NCBI GenBank assembly: GCA_017516285.1 | Contig: JAFXDD010000044.1 | Span: forward strand, 1-33,721 | DNA: 33,721 nt | Direction of reading: 5' to 3' | DNA from: Lachnospiraceae bacterium | GTDB taxonomy: Bacteria; Bacillota_A; Clostridia; Lachnospirales; Lachnospiraceae | Shown here: positions 15,444-24,084 of the stretch, piece by piece | Numbering within the stretch: the stretch's first letter is position 1 | Layout of the letters: each line of letters begins with the position of its first letter | Position numbers and translations under genes: made by a program | Notes under the pieces: model-generated | Databases searched by the model: none | Told to the model about the DNA's origin: nothing | Seen by the model: the letters and a program-made list of their open reading frames with translations, nothing else

Positions 15444-17546
15444 ATGAAGCATATTACATTATTTTATGTTATCAATTTTATATATATGGAATTTATTTTC
15501 CACTTGTATTTTTGGAAGGATATTAGAGTTTCTGTATTTCCGGCACTGGCAGTGATTGCGGTGTTTTCTTTGTTGCAGTCATTTTTACTGAGTTTTTTAA
15601 AGGGGAGAGCCAATCGTATTTTTTTCTGGGTTTTTCTGGTTTTGGATTATCTTTTATATGCCAGTCAGATGGTGTACCGCACTATTTTTAAACAGCCCCT
15701 TTTGTTGGATGCCGCTGTTCAGGGTGGTGGTGACGCACTGACCAATTACTGGAGGGAGGCATTACAGGGTATTTTCAATGCAGGACTGGGGCTTGCGGCA
15801 CTGGCACTTGGCATTTTATGGACTATTATTTCTATGCAGATTTGGAAGGTGGAGCCTGTTGCTATGACCGGAAAGAGGGTTGTAGCGCATCTGGGGTGTA
15901 TTGCAGGGGCTTGTGTAGTGTTATATGGTTCCCTGTTTGGTGTTTTTAAACTAACACCGGACCTGTATACAGAATATCAGGAGTTTGGGTATCCGGATGA
16001 TGTATTGGAGCGGTTTGGAGTGTCTGCCCTTCTTCTTAGGGATGTAGGAGCAGTGTATTTGCCGGAGGAGGATGTACTGGTAGCGGTGCTTTCCGGAAAT
16101 GCAGTCGGGGAAGCTGGAAATCATAATACAGATGTCAATGAACAGACCGGAGATAATACAGATAATCAGAATGTCAGCACAGAGACCGGTTCCTCGTTGA
16201 CCGGCACGGAAATTTCTACAGAGGATCAGACTACTGAGACGGTAGCTCCAAGTCCTGAGCCGACCTATGGGCCTCAGATTTTAGATGTCGATGTGGAGTA
16301 CCTAAAGGAAATCGGTTCTGATGATGTGGACAAGATTACGGACTATGTGCTGGGGATAGAGCCTACAAAGGAAAATGATTATACCGGTATGTTTGAGGGG
16401 TACAATTTTATTTATCTTACGGCTGAGGGCTTTTCTACGGCTGCTATTGATGAAAATCTGACGCCGACTTTGTATAAGCTGACCAATTCCGGTGTAGTGG
16501 TGCCGGAGTATTATGTGCCGCTGTGGCAGACAAGTACCAGCGATGGTGAGTATGTAAATCTGACCGGCCTGATACCGGACCAGCAGTTTAGCATGAAGCG
16601 TACTGCTCAGAATAGCCAACCCTTCAGTCTGGCCAATTATTTTAAGGCGGAGGGTGCCGCCTGCTATGCTTATCACAACAATACCCTGTCTTATTATGAC
16701 AGACATTTGAGTCATCCAAATCTGGGCTATACCTTTAAGGCTTCCAAATTAGGGGATTTAGAGGAAGCAGAGTGGGGCAACATGATTTTTCAGATGGAGC
16801 ATCCGGGATACTGGCCATCCTCTGACCTGGAGATGGTACAGGCTACCTTGCCGGAGTATATCAATGAAGAACGTTTTCATGTGTACTATATGACAGTATC
16901 CGGTCATATGAATTACAATTTTAAAGGAAACATGATGTCCAGTATTCACCGCGAGGAGGTAAGCAGCCTGTCTTATTCCGAGGAGGGCAGGGCATATATT
17001 GCATGTAACATAGAGCTGGACAGAGCTTTACAGTACTTAATCGAGCAGCTGGAAGCCGCAGGCAGACTGAAGGATACTGTGATTTGTCTGAGCGCTGACC
17101 ATTATCCGTATGGCATGAATTTGGACAACTATGAAGAGTTAACAGGGATGAATTTAGAAAATAATACGTTGGATATTTATCGCAACAGTTTAATTCTGTG
17201 GAATTCTGAAATGGAGACTGTAGTGGTTGAAAAGCCTTGCAGTGCTTTGGATTTGATGCCTACTATTTTAAATTTGTTTGGTTTTGATTTTGATTCCAGA
17301 CTGTATTCCGGCCGCGATATTTTTTCTGACAGTGCTCCGCTTGTAGTTTTTTCCAATAGAAGCTTTATCACGGATGTGGCTTCTTATAACAAAAAAACAG
17401 GTGAGGTGCTTTCCAGAACAGGAGAACCGGTGAGCGAGGAATATATTTCCGAAATGAAGAGTTACGTTAGAATGCTACACAAACACTCCGCTGGCATTAT
17501 AAATAACAATTATTACCATTATTATGAACAAGCCATTTCGAAGTAG
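15444..17546 (+). CDS. LTA synthase-like sulfatase, membrane protein
   Basis: A 700-residue protein from ATG 15444; TTG 15417 is in frame nine codons earlier, and neither has a strong ribosome site. Five hydrophobic helices occupy roughly residues 1-175. A Thr/Asn/Glu-rich linker (about 215-280) leads to an extracellular alkaline-phosphatase-superfamily domain. Its key residues match LtaS-type enzymes: metal ligand Glu328 (TAEGF), nucleophile Thr365 (TSTSDGEY) and Asp552-His553 (SADHYPYG). Such enzymes transfer glycerol-phosphate or other phospho groups to lipid-linked surface polymers. Whether this one makes lipoteichoic acid is not clear. It follows the CapA-family gene by 144 bp and is followed by the 157-bp inverted-repeat element. 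Confidence 0.88.
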   Translation: MKHITLFYVINFIYMEFIFHLYFWKDIRVSVFPALAVIAVFSLLQSFLLSFLKGRANRIFFWVFLVLDYLLYASQMVYRTIFKQPLLLDAAVQGGGDALTNYWREALQGIFNAGLGLAALALGILWTIISMQIWKVEPVAMTGKRVVAHLGCIAGACVVLYGSLFGVFKLTPDLYTEYQEFGYPDDVLERFGVSALLLRDVGAVYLPEEDVLVAVLSGNAVGEAGNHNTDVNEQTGDNTDNQNVSTETGSSLTGTEISTEDQTTETVAPSPEPTYGPQILDVDVEYLKEIGSDDVDKITDYVLGIEPTKENDYTGMFEGYNFIYLTAEGFSTAAIDENLTPTLYKLTNSGVVVPEYYVPLWQTSTSDGEYVNLTGLIPDQQFSMKRTAQNSQPFSLANYFKAEGAACYAYHNNTLSYYDRHLSHPNLGYTFKASKLGDLEEAEWGNMIFQMEHPGYWPSSDLEMVQATLPEYINEERFHVYYMTVSGHMNYNFKGNMMSSIHREEVSSLSYSEEGRAYIACNIELDRALQYLIEQLEAAGRLKDTVICLSADHYPYGMNLDNYEELTGMNLENNTLDIYRNSLILWNSEMETVVVEKPCSALDLMPTILNLFGFDFDSRLYSGRDIFSDSAPLVVFSNRSFITDVASYNKKTGEVLSRTGEPVSEEYISEMKSYVRMLHKHSAGIINNNYYHYYEQAISK

Positions 17547-17564
17547 TTGCATGCAAGATGAACA

Positions 17565-17721
17565 GTAGCAAGAGAGCCATTATATTTACTTAAAAGGGCG
17601 TCTAACGAGCGTCGGTCCTTAGTGAGACGAGGTGTTAACACCGAAGTCGAGCTTAGTACCGCTACGCAAGTTATCGAGCGGAAGCGTACCGATTAAGTAA
17701 ATATAATGGCTCTCTTGCTAC
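17565..17721. repeat. 157-bp element with 29-bp perfect terminal inverted repeats
   Basis: The arms 17565-17593 and 17693-17721 are exact reverse complements over 29 bp. The 99-bp centre is itself structured: the palindrome GGTGTTAACACC (17631-17642) is extended by GAC/GTC and imperfect pairs, with GCGT/ACGC and CGGT/ACCG further out. It fills the gap between the convergent sulfatase and nagA genes and has no open reading frame of note. No target-site duplication is evident. It could be a MITE-like repeat, a bidirectional transcription end or a structured RNA. Confidence 0.85.
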
Positions 17722-17737
17722 GGTCTGTTTGTAGCTG

Positions 17738-18877
17738 CTACAGCATTGCCTCACCTCTGCAATAGGTCTGAAGGACTGTATAATCATCATCAAGCACTAC
17801 CAAATCAGCATCCATGCCTATGCCGATAGCACCCTTGCGGTCATCTATGCCCAGACAACGGGCCGGATTGATGGTACAGGAATTGATGGCATAGTTAAAT
17901 GGAACCATAGCTTCCTCTACCAGTATGCGGAGACCATCGTTTAATTTCAAGGTAGAGCCTGCAAGGTTGCCGGCACCTGTCAGGTGGGCACTGCCGTCCG
18001 GAAAGATTTCAATTTCGTTACCGCCAAATAAGAATTTACTGCCAACAGGAGTACCTTTAGCCATAAGGGCATCGGAAATCATGATGGAATAGTCCGGTCC
18101 CTTGGTCATAAAGAAAATGTTTAGTGCAGCAAGGGTAGAGTGATTACCATCGCAAATAACCTCTCCATACATGGTACGGATGCGGAAAGCTGCGCCTACC
18201 AGTCCGTTGGCTCGATGATTAAAAGGTGTCATGCCATTGTATACGTGGGTCATGCTGCGTGCACCATGTGCATAGGCCATAACAGCCTGTTCATAGGTGG
18301 CATCGGAATGACCGAGACTTACCACGATCCCCTGTTTGGAAAGATATTCCGTAAGAGCAAAATCCTCGTCATTTTCGGTAGCCAGCGTAATATATTTGAT
18401 GTGACCTTCTGCAGCTTGCTGATATCTTTCAAACTGCTCGATGGTAGGTTTAACGATATATTGTTCCGGTTGTGCCCCTTTATACTTCACATTTAAATAA
18501 GGGCCTTCGAAATGGATGCCCAGAATTTCAGCGCCTTCGTAACCGTCCTTAATTACTTTGGCAACATTTTTTAAGGCTTTTGTAAGAACTTCCTCGCTTT
18601 GGGTAATGGTGGTAGCCAAAAAGCCTGTTACACCCTCTTCTACAATATTTTGGGTCCAGTTACGAAGTCCTTCTTCATTGGCATCATTGGTGTCAAATTC
18701 ATAGGCTCCGTGGCAGTGTACATCAATAAAGCCCGGAACAATTCGCTTATCGCCATAGTCTATGTCTGCGAACTTAGTGCCATATGGCAGAACATCTGTA
18801 ATTTTTCCATCCTTTGTCTCAATCATTGCAGCAACAAACTGGTCTGCAGTCCAAATTTTCTTGCTTTGTATCAGCAT
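17738..18877 (-). CDS. nagA: N-acetylglucosamine-6-phosphate deacetylase
   Basis: A 379-residue amidohydrolase-fold enzyme that removes acetate from GlcNAc-6-phosphate in amino-sugar use and peptidoglycan recycling. The first metal ligands are in DVHCHGAYEFD. IHFEGPYLN carries the catalytic-site glutamate, SLGHSDATYEQ the third metal histidine and THVYNGM another. A C-terminal amidohydrolase edge (GIGMDADLVVLDDD) completes the domain. The start is fixed by AAGGAGA 9 nt upstream on the minus strand. No nagB is adjacent. It is divergent from ptsI, across a 165-bp shared regulatory gap, and convergent with the sulfatase gene. Confidence 0.96.
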   Translation of the reverse strand: MLIQSKKIWTADQFVAAMIETKDGKITDVLPYGTKFADIDYGDKRIVPGFIDVHCHGAYEFDTNDANEEGLRNWTQNIVEEGVTGFLATTITQSEEVLTKALKNVAKVIKDGYEGAEILGIHFEGPYLNVKYKGAQPEQYIVKPTIEQFERYQQAAEGHIKYITLATENDEDFALTEYLSKQGIVVSLGHSDATYEQAVMAYAHGARSMTHVYNGMTPFNHRANGLVGAAFRIRTMYGEVICDGNHSTLAALNIFFMTKGPDYSIMISDALMAKGTPVGSKFLFGGNEIEIFPDGSAHLTGAGNLAGSTLKLNDGLRILVEEAMVPFNYAINSCTINPARCLGIDDRKGAIGIGMDADLVVLDDDYTVLQTYCRGEAML

Positions 18878-18979
18878 ATAATTTCTCCTTCATATAAATT
18901 ACTTTTTTAGAAAAAAATGGCAAATTGCATCATAAAAACGCGATTTACAAAATATTATTCATCAAATTGAACAAAATTA

Positions 18980-19007
18980 TTGAAATTTTTCAAAATTATG
19001 ATATGAT
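18980..19007 (+). promoter_or_regulatory. Promoter of ptsI
   Basis: TTGAAA (18980-18985), a 16-bp spacer and TATGAT (19002-19007) form a good sigma-A promoter 36 bp before the GTG start. The opposite strand must also carry the nagA promoter in this gap, but I could not identify it. Confidence 0.65.
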
Positions 19008-19042
19008 TATATTATGCTTTAGTAAGGGAGGAATCGGTAGAC

Positions 19043-20671
19043 GTGGAACAAATGATTATAAGAGAAGGCAAAAGTGTTTACAAAGGAGTTGCTATAGGCA
19101 GGATATTTGTATGTAAGAAAGCCGAGAAAAATATAAAAAAGGAACTTATAGAGGATTCGGCTGCTGAAATCGTTAGATTTGAGGCAGCCAGGGCCAAGGC
19201 TTTGGGCCAGCTAAAGGGGCTTTTCGAAAAGGCACTTCGTGATGTTGGTGAAGAGGAGGCAATGATTTTTGATGTACATCAGATGCTTTTGGAGGATTTG
19301 GATTTTAATGAGTCCATTACGGGTATGATTCAGGGCGAGTGTGTGAACGCGGAATACGCTGTGTACATTACAAGTGAAGAGTTTGCAGCTATGTTTGCAA
19401 GTATGGATGATGATTATATGAGAGCCCGAGCTGCAGATATTAAGGATATTTCTGAGCGCGTGATTTCAATCCTGAGTGGAACCCAGACCACACCGGAAGC
19501 TATGCCGGAGCCTGTTATTGTTCTGGCTGAAGATTTAGCACCAAGTGAGACCGTTCAGTTTGACAAGGATAAATTATTGGCACTGGTGACGCAGAAGGGA
19601 AGCGCGAATTCCCATACAGCGATTTTGGCCAGAACCATGAATATTCCGTCCTTGGTTGCTACGGATATTGAGGTGGATATGAAATATGACGGCGTCGAGG
19701 CTATCGTAGATGGCTTTGCAGGGGTGATCTATATTAATCCGGATGAAGAAACTTTAGAAAAGATGCAGAAAAAGAAAGAGAAAGCTGATGAGCAGCGTGC
19801 GCTTTTGCAGGAGTTAAAGGGAAAGGAAACCATCACGAAGAGTGGGCAGAGAATGCTTTTGTACTCCAATATCGGCAGTATACAGGATGTGGAGGCCGTT
19901 TTAGAAAATGACGCTGAGGGGATTGGTTTGTTCCGCAGTGAATTTTTATATCTGGGTCGCGAGACTTTTCCTGCTGAGGAGGAGCAGTTTGAAGCTTATA
20001 AGACTGTGCTTTTGAAGATGGGAGATAAGAAAGTGATTATCCGCACACTGGATATCGGAGCGGATAAGCAGGCTGACTATTTTGGCATAACAGAGGAGGA
20101 AAATCCTGCTTTGGGACTTAGAGCTATCCGCATATGCCTGACTTGTCCGGAGGTTTTTAAAACCCAATTACGTGCTTTATACAGGGCATCCGTATATGGA
20201 CGACTGTCCATTATGTTTCCTATGATTATTTCTCTAAAGGAAATATTGCAGATTAAGGATATGATTGCAGAGGTAAAAACAGAGCTTGATAAGGAAAATA
20301 TCCCGTATGGCAGCGTGGAACTTGGGATTATGATTGAAACACCGGCCGCCGCTATTACCAGTGATTTATTGGCACCTTACGTAGATTTCTTTAGTATCGG
20401 CACCAATGATTTAAGTCAGTACACACTGGCTATTGACAGGCAGAATCAGTCTTTAGAGAGCTTTTTTGACTCCCACCATGAGGCTGTTTTGCGTTTAATT
20501 GAGATGACAGTCCGAAATGCACATAACCATGGAGCATGGTGTGGAATTTGTGGTGAATTAGGTGCAGATATGGAATTAACTTCCAGGTTTTTGGAGATGG
20601 GCGTTGATGAGCTGTCTGTTTCACCGGGGTATACATTAGAGCTTCGTAAGCTTATTCGTGAATGCGAATAA
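19043..20671 (+). CDS. ptsI: Phosphotransferase system enzyme I
   Basis: A 542-residue phosphoenolpyruvate-protein phosphotransferase, slightly shorter than the usual 570-575. It takes phosphate from PEP and passes it to HPr. The phosphohistidine is His191 in GSANSHTAILART. The C-terminal PEP-binding domain shows GIGLFRSEFLYL, RTLDIGADK, FFSIGTNDLSQY and CGICGELGAD with the active cysteine. It starts with GTG 19043, chosen because GGGAGGA (19026-19032) is 10 nt upstream; ATG 19052 is too far from it. HPr follows 28 bp later, so gene order is ptsI-ptsH, the reverse of Bacillus. Confidence 0.95.
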   Translation: MEQMIIREGKSVYKGVAIGRIFVCKKAEKNIKKELIEDSAAEIVRFEAARAKALGQLKGLFEKALRDVGEEEAMIFDVHQMLLEDLDFNESITGMIQGECVNAEYAVYITSEEFAAMFASMDDDYMRARAADIKDISERVISILSGTQTTPEAMPEPVIVLAEDLAPSETVQFDKDKLLALVTQKGSANSHTAILARTMNIPSLVATDIEVDMKYDGVEAIVDGFAGVIYINPDEETLEKMQKKKEKADEQRALLQELKGKETITKSGQRMLLYSNIGSIQDVEAVLENDAEGIGLFRSEFLYLGRETFPAEEEQFEAYKTVLLKMGDKKVIIRTLDIGADKQADYFGITEEENPALGLRAIRICLTCPEVFKTQLRALYRASVYGRLSIMFPMIISLKEILQIKDMIAEVKTELDKENIPYGSVELGIMIETPAAAITSDLLAPYVDFFSIGTNDLSQYTLAIDRQNQSLESFFDSHHEAVLRLIEMTVRNAHNHGAWCGICGELGADMELTSRFLEMGVDELSVSPGYTLELRKLIRECE

Positions 20672-20699
20672 AAATTATTTTTTAGGAGAGGTATGAATT

Positions 20700-20957
20700 A
20701 TGGTATCATTTACTTATGTTATAAAAGATGAATTAGGTTTGCATGCAAGACCGGCAGGAGCACTTACAAAGGAAGTGTTAAAATGGAAGAGTACGGTAAC
20801 TATTGATAACGGCACCAAGAAAGCCGATGCAAGGCGTTTGATAGCTGTGATGGGCATGGGTGTGAAGAAGGGGCACGAGATTACCGTGTCCGTAGAAGGC
20901 GAAGACGAAGTGGCTTGTATGGAAGCTATGCAGAAATTCTTTGCAGAAAATCTGTGA
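20700..20957 (+). CDS. ptsH: Phosphocarrier protein HPr
   Basis: An 85-residue HPr. The catalytic phosphohistidine is His15 in GLHARPAG. The region around residue 46, where Gram-positive HPr carries the regulatory Ser46, reads ARRLIAVMGMGV, with arginine at position 46 instead. It therefore cannot be phosphorylated by HPr kinase at that site. This suits a general PTS carrier in Lachnospiraceae-type genomes but removes the usual link to CcpA-mediated catabolite repression through this protein. It probably shares the ptsI transcript and ends at the terminator at 20987-21017. Confidence 0.93.
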   Translation: MVSFTYVIKDELGLHARPAGALTKEVLKWKSTVTIDNGTKKADARRLIAVMGMGVKKGHEITVSVEGEDEVACMEAMQKFFAENL

Positions 20958-20986
20958 TTTGTGAGCACAATTGCATAAAAGTAATC

Positions 20987-21017
20987 ATGGACTGTGTGGC
21001 TTATGCAGTCCATTTTT
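20987..21017 (+). terminator. Intrinsic terminator of ptsI-ptsH
   Basis: An 8-bp perfect stem, ATGGACTG (20987-20994) with CAGTCCAT (21006-21013), has an 11-nt loop and is followed by TTTT. Confidence 0.85.
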
Positions 21018-21090
21018 CATATATTTTACTTGATTTCAGGACGCATATGGAATAAAATAGATACATAATGGTTGCAGGTAGGATTGGAGT

Positions 21091-21429
21091 ATGGATTGTA
21101 AGGACTTCGAAAAATTAATTCCTAAATTTTTAAAAAAAGAATGTACACCAAAGGAAGCGGAAATACTTTTAGAGCATGTCAGGGAATGTCCTGACTGTAA
21201 AGAAGAGGTTACCATACAGCTCCTTTTGGCAGAGGGACTTAATCGTCTGGAATCAGGAGAGTCCTTTGATTTGAATGCAGAGCTTCAAAAGCTTTTGTCA
21301 AGAGATATGTCTAAAAAGAAACGTCGGAGGCTTTTATCGCAGGAACAGTGGATAGTCATTATAGATATTATAGGTGGTGCTGTTGTTATAGGTGTGATAA
21401 TAGCTTTGTTGGTATGGAATATTCAGTAG
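21091..21429 (+). CDS. Zinc-finger anti-sigma-like membrane protein
   Basis: A 112-residue protein. The N-terminus matches the zf-HC2 anti-sigma zinc-binding domain: Cys3, then His29-x3-Cys33-x2-Cys36 in HVRECPDC. A basic stretch (MSKKKRRRLLS, about 74-84) precedes one membrane helix at about 88-110, and only one or two residues lie beyond it. Members normally hold an ECF sigma factor at the membrane until a signal arrives. Here no sigma gene adjoins and no extracytoplasmic sensor domain exists, so the partner, if any, is unknown. polA starts 12 bp downstream. Confidence 0.78.
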   Translation: MDCKDFEKLIPKFLKKECTPKEAEILLEHVRECPDCKEEVTIQLLLAEGLNRLESGESFDLNAELQKLLSRDMSKKKRRRLLSQEQWIVIIDIIGGAVVIGVIIALLVWNIQ

Positions 21430-21441
21430 TGTGGGTGTATT

Positions 21442-24075
21442 ATGGAAAAGGTTGTATTAATTGACGTATTAAGTATTTTAAACAGAGCATTTTATGGAGT
21501 TCCTCTTCTCACAAACAGTGAGGGCTTTCATACCAATGCAATTTATGGTTTTTTAAATATTATGTTCAAAATATTAGAGGAGGAGCAACCGGATTATCTG
21601 GCTGTAGCGTTTGACGTGCATGCCCCTACCTTCAGGCATCTGATGTACGCAGATTATAAAGGTACGCGCAAGGGTATGCCGGATGAGCTTAGAGAGCAGG
21701 TGCCTGTGATGAAGGAGCTTTTGCGTGCCATGGATATTTCCATTTACGAGCAGCCAGGCTTGGAGGCTGACGATATTCTGGGTACTCTGGCTAAGAAGGC
21801 TGAGGCAGAGGGAAAAGCTGTCAGCCTGATTTCGGGTGACAGGGATTTGTTGCAGATTGCAACGGACAGGATTAAAATCCGTATACCCAAGACCCGCATG
21901 GGCAAGACGGAGATTGAGGATTATTATGCAGAGCAGGTTTTTGAGAAGTATGGTGTGACTCCTAAAGGGTTTATTGATTTGAAGGCTCTGATGGGAGATA
22001 CCTCTGATAATATTCCCGGTGTGCCAAAGGTAGGGGAGAAGACCGCAGCCGGTTTGATGGCGGAGTATGGTTCTTTGGAAGGAATTTACGCTCATGTGGA
22101 GGAAATTTCCAAAAAAAGCATCAAGGAGTCCTTGCTTGCCAATAAACATTTGGCGGATTTAAGCAAAGAGCTTGCCACTATCAAAATCGACGGCGATGTG
22201 GTCATGGATTATGAGAAGGCCAAGGTGGGTAATTATTTTACGGATGAGGCTTATGTCATATGTAAGCGTTTAGAATTGCGTAATATTATTAAGCGTTTTG
22301 ATGAGGCGGTTTCTGCTGCTAATACCACAAAGGTAACAGAGGATTTTCAGGTTGTCTGGGACTTTGGCGTTGTAGAAGCGGTTTTTGACAGGGCAAGGAA
22401 AAGTACGCTGACAGGGCTGTTTATATTACGTGAGGCAGAAGTTTACGCTGTGGCACTGTCCTTTGATGAGGAAACCATTTGTATTCCTGCAGCAGGTTTT
22501 GTGACTACAGAGTATTTGGAGGTACAGGTAAAGGAATTATCAGAGAAGACTGGAATTTGTGTATGCGGCATAAAGGAATATTATCCGTGGCTTGCAAAGG
22601 ATAGTACGGACAAGTACACGGATTTGATAATAGGAGCTTATTTGTGTAATCCGTTAAAGAATGATTATGATGCAATCAGTATCGGTGCAGAATATGGAGG
22701 GCTTACCATTACAACCTTGGAGGAGCTGATTGGCAAAAAGAAGCTGTCAGAGGTGGTAGAGGAGGAGCCGGACAAGCTTTATACTTATGCCTGCTACCAG
22801 GCTTATGTATGTAAGGCAGCTTACGAGCCGGTTTGGAAGCGTTTAAGGGAGCTTCAGATGGATGGGCTTATGAGAGAGATGGAAATGCCTTTATCTTTAG
22901 TACTTTATTCCATGGAGCAGCACGGTGTCAAGACCAGAAAAGAGGAATTGGCAGCTTATGGTGAAAAGCTGGCAGGGCGCATTGCAGAGCTGGAGCAGTC
23001 TATCTGGAAAAAGGCAGGGGAGCAGTTTAATATTAATTCGCCAAAGCAGTTAGGTGAGATTTTATTTGATAAGATGGGCTTAAAGGGCGGCAAAAAGACC
23101 AAGACCGGTTATTCTACAGCCGCGGATGTATTGGAAAAGCTGGCACCGGATTATCCTATTGTAGCAGAAATTCTGGAATACCGGGGACTTGCCAAGTTAA
23201 AGAGCACTTATGCCGACGGACTCAGTGCTTTTATCGGCGAGGATGGCAGGATTCATACGAAGTTCCAGCAGACTATTACAGCTACCGGACGTTTAAGCTC
23301 TACGGAGCCCAATTTACAAAATATTCCTATGCGTACGGAATTGGGACGTCAGATTCGAAAGGTTTTTGTGCCGGAGGATGGCTATGTGCTGATGGATGCG
23401 GACTATTCCCAGATAGAGCTTCGAGTACTTGCCCATATGTCAGGCGATGAGGCTTTGATTGAGGCCTATGCCATGAGTGAGGATATTCACAGAATTACCG
23501 CTTCTAAGGTGTTCCATGTGCCTTTCGACGAGGTTACCGATTTGCAGAGAAGAAACGCCAAGGCGGTGAATTTTGGTATTGTATATGGTATCAGTTCTTT
23601 TGGTCTTAGTCAGGATTTGTCTATTTCTACCAAGGAGGCAAAAGCATATATAGACCAGTATTTTGCCACTTACCCGGGGATAAAGGCTTTTCTGGACAAG
23701 CTGGTAAGTGATGTTAAGGAGCAGGGGTACGTGGAGACCTTGTATGGACGTAAACGTCCGGTTCCCGAGCTTAAAAGCTCCAATTTTATGCAGAGAAGCT
23801 TTGGGGAACGTATTGCCATGAACAGCCCGATACAGGGCACGGCTGCGGATATTATGAAGCTTGCCATGATTAAGGTATATCAGGGGTTAAAGGATGCCGG
23901 ACTGAAGTCCAGATTGATTCTACAGGTGCATGATGAGCTGGTTATTGAAACGCTGAAGTCCGAAGTGGACAAGGTGCAGGCTATTCTTTATCATAGCATG
24001 AAGGAAGCAGCAAAGCTTAAGGTAGAGTTGGAGGTAGATTTGCATACAGGAAATACCTGGTATGATGCCAAGTAA
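21442..24075 (+). CDS. polA: DNA polymerase I
   Basis: An 877-residue polymerase for repair synthesis and Okazaki primer removal. The 5' nuclease domain occupies about 1-290 (AVAFDVHAPTFRH, then GLEADDILGT and ISGDRDLLQI). A 3'-5' exonuclease-like domain follows at about 310-490 but lacks the DxE metal motif, so proofreading is presumed absent, as in many Firmicutes. The family A polymerase domain fills the rest. Motif A has Asp654 in DADYSQIELR, the O-helix is RRNAKAVNFGIVYG and motif C has Asp831 in VHDEL. coaE follows after 9 bp, a common order in Firmicutes. Confidence 0.97.
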   Translation: MEKVVLIDVLSILNRAFYGVPLLTNSEGFHTNAIYGFLNIMFKILEEEQPDYLAVAFDVHAPTFRHLMYADYKGTRKGMPDELREQVPVMKELLRAMDISIYEQPGLEADDILGTLAKKAEAEGKAVSLISGDRDLLQIATDRIKIRIPKTRMGKTEIEDYYAEQVFEKYGVTPKGFIDLKALMGDTSDNIPGVPKVGEKTAAGLMAEYGSLEGIYAHVEEISKKSIKESLLANKHLADLSKELATIKIDGDVVMDYEKAKVGNYFTDEAYVICKRLELRNIIKRFDEAVSAANTTKVTEDFQVVWDFGVVEAVFDRARKSTLTGLFILREAEVYAVALSFDEETICIPAAGFVTTEYLEVQVKELSEKTGICVCGIKEYYPWLAKDSTDKYTDLIIGAYLCNPLKNDYDAISIGAEYGGLTITTLEELIGKKKLSEVVEEEPDKLYTYACYQAYVCKAAYEPVWKRLRELQMDGLMREMEMPLSLVLYSMEQHGVKTRKEELAAYGEKLAGRIAELEQSIWKKAGEQFNINSPKQLGEILFDKMGLKGGKKTKTGYSTAADVLEKLAPDYPIVAEILEYRGLAKLKSTYADGLSAFIGEDGRIHTKFQQTITATGRLSSTEPNLQNIPMRTELGRQIRKVFVPEDGYVLMDADYSQIELRVLAHMSGDEALIEAYAMSEDIHRITASKVFHVPFDEVTDLQRRNAKAVNFGIVYGISSFGLSQDLSISTKEAKAYIDQYFATYPGIKAFLDKLVSDVKEQGYVETLYGRKRPVPELKSSNFMQRSFGERIAMNSPIQGTAADIMKLAMIKVYQGLKDAGLKSRLILQVHDELVIETLKSEVDKVQAILYHSMKEAAKLKVELEVDLHTGNTWYDAK

Positions 24076-24084
24076 GGTGTATTC

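Noticed and set aside
18878..19042. A cre or NagR-type operator in the nagA-ptsI gap
   Set aside because: The AT-rich gap contains no palindrome close enough to either known operator to claim.
21574..22149. A 191-codon minus-strand frame opposite polA
   Set aside because: Antisense to the conserved 5' nuclease domain of polA; composition follows the complement of the real codons.
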